A stretch of DNA of 20,134 nucleotides from DASTCC01 sp035711465 (GTDB lineage: Bacteria > Acidobacteriota > Vicinamibacteria > Vicinamibacterales > SCN-69-37), in NCBI GenBank assembly GCA_035711465.1, contig DASTCC010000155.1:1-20134 (forward strand). Reading direction: 5' to 3'. A program made the position numbers and the translations under genes. Of the stretch, positions 7,455-15,839 are shown one piece after another; positions within the stretch are counted from its first letter, which is position 1; every line of letters starts with the position of its first letter. Below the pieces are notes generated by a model. The model did no database searches, was not told the origin of the DNA, and saw nothing but the letters and a program-made list of their open reading frames with translations.

Positions 7455-7697
7455 TCAGGAGGTGCCGAAGAAGGCGCGCCGCATGCGATCGACGACGACG
7501 CCCATATCGATGAAGTCGATTGCGGCATCGGTCAGCCGCGCGCTGGCGAATCGCGACGCGTACGGACTCGCGATCGACGAGCCGTCGCTGGCGGTGAAGT
7601 CGGGATGCCACCGCGACGTTCTCCGGGCGCAAGCGCGCCGGATCTCTCCCGCGGGAGCATCGGGCGCGACGCCGAGAATGTCGAGATAGTCGTGCAC
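7455..7697 (-). CDS. Mini J-domain (DnaJ-like) protein
   Basis: An 80-residue protein starting at GTG 7697. The first 34 residues match helices I-II of a J domain: DYLDILGVAPDA, then EIRRACARRTSRW, then His31-Pro32-Asp33, the tripeptide that stimulates the DnaK ATPase. Downstream the usual helix III (F-x-x-I-N-x-A-Y-x-x-L) is not recognisable and is replaced by a Ser/Ala-rich stretch ending DMGVVVDRMRRAFFGTS. There is no Gly/Phe region, zinc finger or client domain, so it is much smaller than DnaJ or CbpA. It heads the operon with two membrane proteins and mrp, and may bring Hsp70 to one of them. J-domain identity is fairly sure; function is open. Confidence 0.75.
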   Translation of the reverse strand: MHDYLDILGVAPDAPAGEIRRACARRTSRWHPDFTASDGSSIASPYASRFASARLTDAAIDFIDMGVVVDRMRRAFFGTS

Positions 7698-7708
7698 GGC
7701 TACGCCGT

Positions 7709-7737
7709 ACGATAGAAACGGGTCAGGAAAGAGTCAA
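7709..7737 (-). promoter_or_regulatory. Sigma70-type promoter for the J-domain/mrp operon
   Basis: On the minus strand TTGACT (7732-7737) and TATCGT (7709-7714) are separated by exactly 17 bp. The -35 matches consensus at five of six positions and the -10 at four of six. Transcription would start near 7702-7703, only about five bases before GTG 7697. The mRNA would therefore be leaderless or nearly so, consistent with the lack of a ribosome site there. Confidence 0.6.
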
Positions 7738-7749
7738 GTGAACGTGGAG

Positions 7750-7763
7750 CGGGCGGACGCCCG
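7750..7763 (-). terminator. Weak hairpin after the zinc-ribbon gene
   Basis: CGGGC (7750-7754), loop GGAC, GCCCG (7759-7763): a 5-bp GC stem placed just after the stop of the zinc-ribbon gene and before the promoter at 7709-7737. Its position suits a transcript end for the addB-addA-zinc ribbon unit. There is no T-tract on the minus strand, so it is only a candidate. Confidence 0.3.
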
Positions 7764-7768
7764 TCGGC

Positions 7769-7993
7769 TCAACGCGCGCCGAGCGTGACGAGCAGGTCCC
7801 GCCGCACGGCATCGTCGATGCCGTCCAGCGCAACGGTGCTGTCGCACTCGTCGCAGAGGACCTCGACCAGCGCGGGCAGACCTTCTTCCTGCGGTGGCTG
7901 CAACTGCCCTTCGGATACGCGCAACAGATGCATTTGCAGGGTCTTCGCCAGGAAGTTCTCGGCATTCCCGCAGTTCGGACACGTCAGCGCCAA
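7769..7993 (-). CDS. Small zinc-ribbon protein
   Basis: A 74-residue protein with two Cys pairs: Cys5-Pro-Asn-Cys8 near the N-terminus and Cys47-Asp-Glu-Cys50 near the middle. This is a CxxC...CxxC zinc ribbon with a 38-residue insertion rich in Gln, Pro and Leu. The start is TTG 7993. The only nearby ATG (7998) is out of frame, and a GGAG ribosome site seven bases upstream of the TTG supports it. The protein is mostly acidic after the second pair. The family is not recognised; a nucleic-acid-binding or protein-contact role would be a guess. It follows addA by 58 bp on the same strand and may be read through from it. Confidence 0.7.
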   Translation of the reverse strand: MALTCPNCGNAENFLAKTLQMHLLRVSEGQLQPPQEEGLPALVEVLCDECDSTVALDGIDDAVRRDLLVTLGAR

Positions 7994-8000
7994 GTCATTA

Positions 8001-8004
8001 CTCC
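8001..8004 (-). promoter_or_regulatory. Ribosome binding site that selects a TTG start
   Basis: The minus-strand GGAG lies seven bases upstream of TTG 7993. No in-frame ATG or GTG is available nearby, so this site decides the start of the zinc-ribbon gene. Confidence 0.6.
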
Positions 8005-8051
8005 GTTCGGCCAGAACCGGCCTCAGCCAGAGTCTATCTCACGAGGTCCGC

Positions 8052-11000
8052 TCACGGGTACACGATCTTCACGGAAATATTGGGAATTTTGAGTACACAG
8101 CCGACCGCGGCGGCGTAGGCCTCGGCCTGCGACTGGTGGTCGGGGCGCGGTGTGCCGGTCTTGATCTCCACGATCGTGGCCCCTCCCGCCGTATGGAGGA
8201 CCACGCAATCGACGATGCCCCTGACGATGCGAGGGCTGCCCGGGTCCGGTCTCCACGAGAACCCAACCTCGTAGAAACACTGCCCTGACGAGAGCACCTC
8301 TCGGAGGTCGGCGCGATTTCGAAGCCGCTCGTAGGTCGAGGCCGCACGCCGGCACAGGCCATCCACGTCGATGACGTCCACCAGTTCCTCGTCACGCAGA
8401 AGTTCGCCGGCCAGCGCGGCAATCGCTTCGGTCGCGATCGCGTCGCCCATGTCCCGCTGGAACAGGCGGTGCACGAGCGTCCCGACCAGCCGCTGGCTCG
8501 CGTCTGCGGCAGTCGTCGATCCGGGTTCGGCCGCCGCCAGCCGATCGGACAGGTCGGTAACGCGCCGGATCTCGTCACCGGCGGCACGGCAGGTCACCAC
8601 GTTCACCGCATCGGCCGGCACGCGATCGTGCGTGACCGCCGTCGCCGCCGCCGGCATCGTCGCGCAGACCCGAAACGTGAACGTCTGTGCCGGGGTTACC
8701 CAATCGATCGTCTCCATCGCGCCTCCGGCGGCGCGGCCGAAGAGATCACTGAGACCGGGCGGGAGCAGCCCGCCGAGACTTCTTGGACCGCGGCCGATGC
8801 GCTGACGGCCGTCCACCTCTGCCGCGAGATACAGCCGATCGCGTGCCCGTGTGAGCGCGACGTACAGCAGGCGCTTGAGCTCCTCGTCGTCGCGGCGGTC
8901 CTCCAGCTCGGTGGCGCCGGTCGCATGGAACGCGACCGCGGGCTCGCCGTCGGGGCCGCGCTCGATGACCGAGAAGCCGCCGGCGCGGCCGCGGCCCGGG
9001 GCCTGCAGGTTCACCACGAACACGACTGGAAACTCGAGCCCCTTGGCGGCGTGAATCGTCATCAGGTTGACCGCGCCCGAGGCTTCGACGATGGCATTGG
9101 ATTCGTCCCCGGCGCGCAGCGTCTCGAAGTACTCGGCGAGCCGCGCGACGGTCGTGTAGCCGCGATTTTCGACCCGCCGGACGAGCGCGCGCACCTTCTT
9201 GACGTTCTCGCGCGCCTGGTCGAGCCGGCGTCCGCGCAGCTCCGCGGCATACGCCGAGTCCATCAGGACGCGATCGAGCAGCTCCGATGGCGGCACGCGA
9301 TCGGCGAGCGGAATCCAGGTCGAGACAGCGGCGCGGGCCGACGCGAGCACCTGCCGATCGAGCGGATCCAGCGCCTCGAGATCGATCGCCGGCGCGGCGC
9401 CGCGCAGATGGGCCGCGAAGGTCGGCGCCATCCTGGCCAGGGCGTCATCCGACAGCCGGAAGAAACGCGAGCGCAGGAGCTCCGCGGCGCGCAGCTCTGA
9501 CTCGGGCGCCGCCAGGTAGCGCAACAGCGCCTGCAGATCCTGCACTTCCGGCGCATCGAAGAACCCGAGGCCCTTGTAGACGTAGGTCCGCACGCCGCGC
9601 GATTCGAGCGCTTCTTCGAAGTACTGATGCCCGGCGCGGGCGCGGAACAGAATCGCGATGTCGTCGGCACGGATCGCTCTCCGGCTGCCGCTCTTATCCC
9701 GCACCTGATGGCCGGATTCGATGAGCCGGGTCACTTCGTTGGCGACCCCCGCGGCGCAGGCGATCATCGTCGGCCCGGCGACCACGCCGAGGACAGGTGT
9801 GCCGTCGCGCAGCGCCCCGGGCCCGACCGGGCCGATGGCGAATCGATCGGCCTCGGCGAAGCGGAACCGGCCGTCGATCGTCTCGTCGGCCGTTTCGAGC
9901 GATTGACAGACGGCGTTCACGAACGCCTGCAGTTCGGGGACGGCGCGGAAGCTCGAGGTGATCGCCTGCCGGACGCGCTTGCCGGGACGGAGGAAGGCGA
10001 TTCGCTCGGCCGCCTCATCGAGCAGCGTCACCTCGGCATGACGGAACCGGTAGATCGACTGCTTGCGATCGCCGACCACGAAGATCGACATTGGCGCGTC
10101 GGCGACGCCCTCGCCTTCACCCCACGCCGCGATGAGCTGGTCGATCAGCTGCCACTGCAGGCGGCTGGTGTCCTGGAACTCGTCGACGAGGATGTGGTGA
10201 TAGCGCGACTGCAGCTTCAGCCGGCTGCGCGCGAACTCCTCCTGCCGCGACAGCAGCGCTACCGATCGCTCGAGCATCCCGGCGAAATCGATGAGCGCGT
10301 GTTCCTGCAGCAGCGCGCTGTAGAAGCGCGAAGCCATTTCCAGCACGGTCAGGAGTCCGCGCGCGAGGAGGACGTTGACGTCCGCATCCAATCGATCCAG
10401 CTCGGCCAGGACGAGCGGCGAAATCGCCTTCAACGCGTGCTCGTGCCGCTGCCGTGCCTCCGCGGATTCGAACTGATCGGCCGTGAACGGTTTGGTCAGC
10501 CGCTGGCGAGGGGTGCCTTTCTGGGTCAGGAAGTAGCGCTCAATCCGGCGTCGAAGCTGCTGCACGCGCGCCGGCTCGGCGGACACCAGGCTGGAGAGAT
10601 TCCGCAGGTCGTCCTGCAGCCAGCCGAACTCTGGCGCGCGGATCGGCCCGTCGTCGACGAGCGCGGATCGTTCCGGCCAGCCGTCGAACAGCCGGATGAG
10701 CCGTCTGACGAAGCCGCCCGCGGCTTCGGCGGAGGTGGACACCTGCGACTGGCGTTTGACGAACGTCCGGACGGCCGGCAGCGCAATGTGCCGGCGATCG
10801 AGCAGCCCGGCGACCGACGAGCGCAGCACCGGCTGCTTGACCCGCGCGAACAACAGCCGCACCGCCTCGTCGTCGGCGAGCCGCGCCCGCGCCGCGCGCA
10901 GCGTCCGGTCGACGGCCTCGCCGGCGAATCGGCCCATCTCGGTTTCGTCGGCGATCTCGAACGCGGGATCGACGTCGGCTTCGAGGGGGAACTCGCGCAG

Positions 11001-11366
11001 GAGGCCGTAGCAGAAGGCGTCGATCGTGGAGATCTGAATGTCGGCGATGCGCTCGCGCAGCGCGCGCCAGAAATCGGGCGCGACGAGACGCATCTCGGCG
11101 CGGCGGCGCAGCTCCTGCAGCACCCGCTCGCGCATCTCGGCCGCGGCCTTGCGCGTGAACGTGATCGCGAGGATGTGGCGGGGATCGACCTTGCTCTCGA
11201 TCAGCCGCACGTACCGATCGACCAGGACGCGCGTCTTCCCGGTGCCGGCCGAGGCCTCGAGCACGACGTGATTGAGCGGATCGATGGCGAAGTCGCGCGC
11301 CGCCTGATCGGGCACGCGTGGCTCGTCGTCGGCCGGCGACAGATCAAACAGCGTCGGCTGGGCCAT
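8052..11366 (-). CDS. addA: AddA-type helicase-nuclease subunit (UvrD-like SF1 helicase plus PD-(D/E)XK nuclease)
   Basis: A 1104-residue protein. ATG 11366 has GGAG four bases upstream. The frame stays open further upstream, but that stretch is an alternate reading of addB and is rejected. Helicase motifs in order: Walker A EASAGTGKT (37-45), Ia LAITFTRKAAAEMRER (67-81), Walker B ILVDEFQDTS (392-401), III VVGDRKQSIYRFRHAE (430-445), V LMTIHAAKGLEFP (768-780), VI LLYVALTRARDRLYL (833-847). A C-terminal RecB-like nuclease follows: His966 in GTLVHRLF, Asp1053, and Glu1067-Ile-Lys1069, with QxxxY-like residues near 1080. It is the 3'-5' motor and nuclease of AddAB, which processes double-strand ends for RecA loading. 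It overlaps addB by 23 bp. Confidence 0.95.
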   Translation of the reverse strand: MAQPTLFDLSPADDEPRVPDQAARDFAIDPLNHVVLEASAGTGKTRVLVDRYVRLIESKVDPRHILAITFTRKAAAEMRERVLQELRRRAEMRLVAPDFWRALRERIADIQISTIDAFCYGLLREFPLEADVDPAFEIADETEMGRFAGEAVDRTLRAARARLADDEAVRLLFARVKQPVLRSSVAGLLDRRHIALPAVRTFVKRQSQVSTSAEAAGGFVRRLIRLFDGWPERSALVDDGPIRAPEFGWLQDDLRNLSSLVSAEPARVQQLRRRIERYFLTQKGTPRQRLTKPFTADQFESAEARQRHEHALKAISPLVLAELDRLDADVNVLLARGLLTVLEMASRFYSALLQEHALIDFAGMLERSVALLSRQEEFARSRLKLQSRYHHILVDEFQDTSRLQWQLIDQLIAAWGEGEGVADAPMSIFVVGDRKQSIYRFRHAEVTLLDEAAERIAFLRPGKRVRQAITSSFRAVPELQAFVNAVCQSLETADETIDGRFRFAEADRFAIGPVGPGALRDGTPVLGVVAGPTMIACAAGVANEVTRLIESGHQVRDKSGSRRAIRADDIAILFRARAGHQYFEEALESRGVRTYVYKGLGFFDAPEVQDLQALLRYLAAPESELRAAELLRSRFFRLSDDALARMAPTFAAHLRGAAPAIDLEALDPLDRQVLASARAAVSTWIPLADRVPPSELLDRVLMDSAYAAELRGRRLDQARENVKKVRALVRRVENRGYTTVARLAEYFETLRAGDESNAIVEASGAVNLMTIHAAKGLEFPVVFVVNLQAPGRGRAGGFSVIERGPDGEPAVAFHATGATELEDRRDDEELKRLLYVALTRARDRLYLAAEVDGRQRIGRGPRSLGGLLPPGLSDLFGRAAGGAMETIDWVTPAQTFTFRVCATMPAAATAVTHDRVPADAVNVVTCRAAGDEIRRVTDLSDRLAAAEPGSTTAADASQRLVGTLVHRLFQRDMGDAIATEAIAALAGELLRDEELVDVIDVDGLCRRAASTYERLRNRADLREVLSSGQCFYEVGFSWRPDPGSPRIVRGIVDCVVLHTAGGATIVEIKTGTPRPDHQSQAEAYAAAVGCVLKIPNISVKIVYP

Positions 11367-14325
11367 CGTTCTCCGCCGGGTACTCCTTGCGGCACACACC
11401 GGCAAACGTGCACCACTGACAGTCGGCCGGCCGCCGCGGCCGCGGCGGGAACTCGCCGCGCTCGATCGCGTCGGTCGTATCGGCGAACTTCTGCGCCAGG
11501 GCGAGCACGGCCATCGGCGCCGGCGCCGTGCTGCTGCCGAGCCGGCCTTCGAGCTTGCGATCGTCGCCGAAGGCCAGGTACATCGCCGACTCGATCGGAT
11601 GCGGCCGCCGATCCTCGCGCTCGAGCCACTGCTGCGCGCAGTGGGCGTAGACGGCAATCTGCACGGACTCGTCGATGTCGGGCATCCGGCCGAGCTTGTA
11701 GTCGACGACGCGCAGCGACCCGTTCTCGAGCACGTCGATGCGATCGGCCTTGCCGCGGATCTCGATCGACTTCTGCTTGAACCCGCCGACCTGCGGGAAC
11801 GGGAAGGCGCCGACCAGCTCGAACTCGAGCAGTCGCCGCGCGATCCGGCTGCCGGCATCCGCCTCAAGCTCGAAGACACGCTCGGCGACTCCGCGGGCGA
11901 CGATCGAGCCGAGCAGCCGCGTTTCCTCCAGAGCGCGATCGGGCTCCGGCAGCGAGACGAGCAGCGTCCGTGTAATCGCCGCGAACTCACGCATCGCGTC
12001 GGGCAGCGTTGCCGGCGTGATTTCGCCGCGGCCCTGCCGCTCCCATTCGCGGTAAAAGCGCTCGAACAGCTCGTGCAGCAGGGTGCCACGCTCGAGCGGT
12101 GAGAGGCCCGACACCTCGTCACGCTCCTCGGGCAGCGCAAGCACGCTCTCCGCGAAGTACTTGAACGGGCAGGCGACGTAACGATCGACGCGGCTGACGC
12201 GATACGGCTGCGGCGGCTGCGCGGCGACGAAGCCGCTGTAGGCCGGCGTGTCGATCGCGGGCCGGGCGCGGCGAAGCGCGAGCCACTCGGCGACGGCCGG
12301 CTCGAGCCCCGACACCGGCCCCGACGTCGTCAACACCTCGTCCGCGAAGACGCGACGCGATGTCTCTTCCAACGTCGTCGAGGACAGGCCGCGGGCGAGC
12401 TCGAGCATTGGCGAGGGCGCGACGATGGCGTCGCCTTCGAGCTCGAAGGCGTGCAGGGCCATCGTCCGGGACGCGAGCCCGAGCAGATCGCGAAACGCCG
12501 CCAGCTCCGAGCGGCGCTGATCGGTCTCGGCCGGCCAGGCGAGCGCCGTGAGCAAGCCGCCGGCGTAGAAGATGCTCCGGCGGGGGCGTTCCGGCCAGTC
12601 GGTCTCGACCAGGCCGACGAGGTGCACGTCCGCGAAGGAGCCGAAGCGCGCGGCGACGGCGTCGACCAGCCGCACGCCTGACGTGCCATGCGCCGGCGTA
12701 AACGTCCGCGCCTCGATGGCGTGTCGGATCTGCGCCGTGAACGCTTCCGGCGTCCGCGGCTCCTCGGGACCGTCATCGTGCCGCGCGAACGCGCGCGCCA
12801 GACCGTCGAGCACGCCGAGCACCGCCGCGCGCGCGCGCGCGTGCCGGTCGCGCCAGGCGTCGCCGGCCTCCGGAAGGCGCTCGTGCGCGCGCAGGAACGC
12901 GCCGATGCAGCCGAGGCGGTCCGACGAACGACCGGCCGTGACGAATGGATCGAGCGCCTGCTTGACGGCCGCGCCGGCCGCCGCGGCGCGACGGGCGCGC
13001 CCGCGATCCAGGCCGCGGCGCATCTCGCGATCGCCGAAGAAGGCGTCGACCTCGCGCGGCCAGCTCTCCGCGGTACCGACGGCGCGCCGCTCGCTGAGCA
13101 CACCGGCAAGCGCGGCGGCGTCCTCGAGCGCCACCGGCTCCCCATCCTCGTCGAATCGCACCAACGCCGACCGCAGGACCGCCAGCGTCGCGTCCCGATC
13201 GCCGCCGGAGCGCGCGACCGCCAGCACCAGGTCGAGCAGCGCCGCATACGGCTCGGCGGCGAGCGGCAGCGCGTCGAACGTCTGAAACGGGATCCGCGCC
13301 TCGCCGAGCACCTGCTGCGCCAGATAGAGATACGGCAGCGGCCGCGCGAACACGATGGCGACCGGATCGCACAGATCCCCACCGGTGCGCTCGGCGGCGG
13401 CGAGGATGTGTCGGGCGACCTCGCGCAGCTCGTCTTCGCGATCGCGGCTCACGAATGCAATCGGCGTCTCATCTGCCGCGGGTCTCACGAGCATCGGCGG
13501 CGGAGCCGGCCGATCGTGGCGCACCTCCGTGATGCCGGGAATCTCGCCCTCGAGGCGCTCGCGCAATCCCGCGTCGTGGGTCTCGTCGGTCATCACGATG
13601 TCGAGACCGGCCAATCCCTGCAGACGGCCGAGCAGATCGAAGTCGGCCGGCCAGAGGCCGCGCGGATCCGACGGGTGATCGGCCACCGCGACCACCACTT
13701 CGTCATACGGCAGCCGCGGCTGCTCGGCGAGCAGAACGTCGCGGAGCATGTGCTCGTCCATGGCGCCGCTCGCTCCGCGCAGACGCTCGTAGGCGAGAAA
13801 CGCGAAGCCCAGGTAGGCTGTCTGGTGAATCAGGCCCTCGCTGCCGCGGTCGGTCCCGCGCTCGACGCGCAACTGATCGAACAGGCTGCCCGCGAACCGC
13901 CGCACCGTCCGCTGACGACGTCTCAGCTCGTCATAGAAGGCGAGCATCGCCGCGATCAGGCCGGGCCGGATCGTGAACGGCGCGCCGCCGAGCGACGGCC
14001 GCCTGGCGGCCAGACGGGCAGCGCGACCGAACAGGACGTGGCGTTCGATCGGCGTCAGCATCGGCGGCGCGTCCGGCAGGGCCGCGTGCAGACCGGTCAT
14101 CCAGGCGTCCCGCGTCAGCAACTCCGGCACGAAGAACGCCGACGGCTCGGCCGCGTCGAGCGCGGCGGCCTCGATCGTCTGACGCAGCAGCTCGCCGGAG
14201 GCGCGGGTCGGCACGATCAGCGCGCGGCGCCGCGCCGCAAGCGGCCCGCCGGCGAGGGCGCGGTGCACGAGCGCATCCCGAAATGAGGCCAGATCCCTGG
14301 CGCGAGTCAGCGTGCGGCGCTGCAT
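11344..14325 (-). CDS. addB: AddB-type subunit with Fe-S PD-(D/E)XK nuclease and no Walker A
   Basis: A 993-residue partner of AddA. The N-terminal two thirds resemble a UvrD-like helicase scaffold (for example VRLVDAVAARFGSFADVHLVGLVETDWP at about 551-578), but the segment where a Walker A would lie reads RRALIVPTRASGELL, with no GxGKT. The C-terminal nuclease is complete: His751 in GTLLHELF, Asp861 in GKADRIDV, Asp875-Tyr-Lys877. Four cysteines (Cys719 in VACPFKYF; Cys969, Cys972 and Cys978 in CQWCTFAGVC) match the [4Fe-4S] staple of AddB-type nucleases. The protein likely provides the second-strand nuclease and end-binding scaffold. There is no Shine-Dalgarno before ATG 14325, so the start is less sure than the rest. 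Confidence 0.92.
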   Translation of the reverse strand: MQRRTLTRARDLASFRDALVHRALAGGPLAARRRALIVPTRASGELLRQTIEAAALDAAEPSAFFVPELLTRDAWMTGLHAALPDAPPMLTPIERHVLFGRAARLAARRPSLGGAPFTIRPGLIAAMLAFYDELRRRQRTVRRFAGSLFDQLRVERGTDRGSEGLIHQTAYLGFAFLAYERLRGASGAMDEHMLRDVLLAEQPRLPYDEVVVAVADHPSDPRGLWPADFDLLGRLQGLAGLDIVMTDETHDAGLRERLEGEIPGITEVRHDRPAPPPMLVRPAADETPIAFVSRDREDELREVARHILAAAERTGGDLCDPVAIVFARPLPYLYLAQQVLGEARIPFQTFDALPLAAEPYAALLDLVLAVARSGGDRDATLAVLRSALVRFDEDGEPVALEDAAALAGVLSERRAVGTAESWPREVDAFFGDREMRRGLDRGRARRAAAAGAAVKQALDPFVTAGRSSDRLGCIGAFLRAHERLPEAGDAWRDRHARARAAVLGVLDGLARAFARHDDGPEEPRTPEAFTAQIRHAIEARTFTPAHGTSGVRLVDAVAARFGSFADVHLVGLVETDWPERPRRSIFYAGGLLTALAWPAETDQRRSELAAFRDLLGLASRTMALHAFELEGDAIVAPSPMLELARGLSSTTLEETSRRVFADEVLTTSGPVSGLEPAVAEWLALRRARPAIDTPAYSGFVAAQPPQPYRVSRVDRYVACPFKYFAESVLALPEERDEVSGLSPLERGTLLHELFERFYREWERQGRGEITPATLPDAMREFAAITRTLLVSLPEPDRALEETRLLGSIVARGVAERVFELEADAGSRIARRLLEFELVGAFPFPQVGGFKQKSIEIRGKADRIDVLENGSLRVVDYKLGRMPDIDESVQIAVYAHCAQQWLEREDRRPHPIESAMYLAFGDDRKLEGRLGSSTAPAPMAVLALAQKFADTTDAIERGEFPPRPRRPADCQWCTFAGVCRKEYPAENDGPADAV
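12826..12844. repeat. Alternating CG tract inside addB
   Basis: A 19-base run of strictly alternating pyrimidine and purine, mostly CG dinucleotides and ending GTGC. On the minus strand it encodes the His-Ala-Arg-Ala-Arg-Ala-Ala region of AddB (about 495-501). Such tracts can adopt Z-DNA and slip by two bases, which would frameshift addB. No function is claimed. Confidence 0.6.
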
Positions 14326-14428
14326 GGGAAGTACGAACAGGACGTCAGCCCTGGCGGGACGGCATCGGGCGCGTCTCGCGCGGGCTGCGCTTCGAGTTTA
14401 CGGTGTTCGGTGCGTCAGCGCACTCCGG

Positions 14429-15796
14429 CTACTTCGCGCGCGGCGGAAACATGCGCGTCAGCAACTCACGGCGAGCGTCGCTCAGAAGGAGCAGAGACCC
14501 GGCGGCCGCGGCCGAGGCTTCACGGTCGTGGCTTTCCTTGGCGGTGATGACGGCGAGACGACGCTGATCGCACGCGTGCGCCGCCATGTGAAAGGCGCTG
14601 ACGAACGTCGCGTGCAGGTCGGCGACGTCTTCCGGCGGTTCGACCTGTTGCAGCTGCTCGGCGAGCCGGGCCAGCCGCCTGATCGCGATCTCGAGCCGCT
14701 CGAAGCCGAATGCCTTCTGATCGCGGATGTGCTCGACGATCGGGCGCAGGCCGTCGAGCCCGGCGAGCGCCGGACGCACGTCGAGCTCGTACTGCACCAT
14801 CCGCTCGCGCGCGAGCGCGAAGCGGTCGAGATCCAGCCGGCGCGCCACCGCACGCTCGAGCAGCGCCGAGATCTGCTCTTTCAGATCGCGAACGACGTCC
14901 GGCCGCCGCCGGCCGAGCGCCTCGTCGTGCCTCCCGATCTCGAGCGCCATTCCAGAAAACACCTGAACGTTGCCGGCCGCGGCCGCGCGCTCGGCCCGCG
15001 CCAGGATCGACTGGGCGAACTCCGCGTAGGCGGCCGTCGCGGTCGATTCGGCGAGAATCTCGCGGCCGATCGCGGTCCGGAGCTCGAGCACCTCGGGCGA
15101 GGTGGCCGCGTCGAACGCGGCCCGCAGAATCGCGAGCCGTTCCTCGGGGAGATCGGTCGCTTTCGCCGCGCCCAGCGCCAGCTCGACTGATTCCTTGAGG
15201 CTCGGGGTCGCCAGAACCGGCGGCAGCTCGGGCACGACCGGGCCGGTCGAGAGCTCGAGGGCGAAGGACGACAAGCCCGCCGCAGCACGAAGCTCGGCAA
15301 TGACCTCGTCGAACAGCCCCGCCAGCTGCTGGATGTCTTTCGCCCGGTAGCTGAAGTTCTCCGCCGACCACGCCAGGAGCCGGCGCTTGGCCTCCTCGGC
15401 GACCGCGAGGCGGCGTTTCGGATCGTCGATGCGCTGCAACTGCTCGATCGCCGAGCTCACCTCGCCGGTCATCGCCGCGTAGTCGGCCTCGCCTCGAGTC
15501 GCGGCGTAGTGCGTGGCACGCACCGATCGCGAGTACTTCGCGGTGCGGTCGAGATCGACGTTCGCGACTGGCACGCTCATCAGCTGGAGGCGGGGCGACG
15601 CGGCATCGCCGACCGCGAGTGTGAACACCAGACGGTCCGCGACGACGGCGAAGTCGCCGTAGCTTGGCAGCGCCTGCCCGTCGCGCAGGAACACGCGAAA
15701 CAGCGTCGACGCCGGATCGCCCTGCGCACCGGCGCCGACACCCGTGGCGACAAGGGCGGTGAGAAGAGCGGCGAGCGGCGCGAAGCGGCGTCTCAT
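14429..15796 (-). CDS. Exported, largely helical protein of unknown function
   Basis: A 455-residue protein starting at ATG 15796. The frame extends to 16096, but the chosen start gives a textbook signal peptide: MRRRFAPLAALLTALVATGV, followed by GAGA-Q as the likely cleavage site near residue 24. A start at 15826 would put 10 extra residues before it. After a short beta-like N-terminal part (about 30-85, with VFLRDGQALPSYGDF), the rest is Ala/Leu/Arg/Glu-rich helix throughout, as expected of a periplasmic helical bundle. No Cys, enzyme motif or lipobox is apparent. I do not recognise the family. It is 103 bp upstream of addB on the same strand. The N-terminal part resembles no domain I can name. 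Confidence 0.8.
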   Translation of the reverse strand: MRRRFAPLAALLTALVATGVGAGAQGDPASTLFRVFLRDGQALPSYGDFAVVADRLVFTLAVGDAASPRLQLMSVPVANVDLDRTAKYSRSVRATHYAATRGEADYAAMTGEVSSAIEQLQRIDDPKRRLAVAEEAKRRLLAWSAENFSYRAKDIQQLAGLFDEVIAELRAAAGLSSFALELSTGPVVPELPPVLATPSLKESVELALGAAKATDLPEERLAILRAAFDAATSPEVLELRTAIGREILAESTATAAYAEFAQSILARAERAAAAGNVQVFSGMALEIGRHDEALGRRRPDVVRDLKEQISALLERAVARRLDLDRFALARERMVQYELDVRPALAGLDGLRPIVEHIRDQKAFGFERLEIAIRRLARLAEQLQQVEPPEDVADLHATFVSAFHMAAHACDQRRLAVITAKESHDREASAAAAGSLLLLSDARRELLTRMFPPRAK

Positions 15797-15839
15797 CCGT
15801 CGATCAGCGCCTGCCAGGCGTGCCATTCGCAGCGGGCGA

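Noticed and set aside
9627..11780. A 717-codon open frame on the plus strand
   Set aside because: It lies opposite addA and addB, whose helicase and nuclease motifs are unmistakable. The predicted protein is Arg/Gln/Asp-rich low-complexity sequence typical of antisense frames in high-GC genes.
8052..12140. A longer AddA with about 258 extra N-terminal residues
   Set aside because: The extra part is Arg/Ser-rich alternate-frame reading of addB, while ATG 11366 has a ribosome site and gives a normal AddA N-terminus just before Walker A.
12688..14286. A 532-codon open frame on the plus strand
   Set aside because: Antisense to addB; Arg-rich composition, no motifs and no ribosome site.
14410..14423. 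Hairpin GTGCG-TCAG-CGCAC after the exported-protein gene
   Set aside because: Only five base pairs, no T-tract and GC-rich surroundings; too weak to call a terminator.
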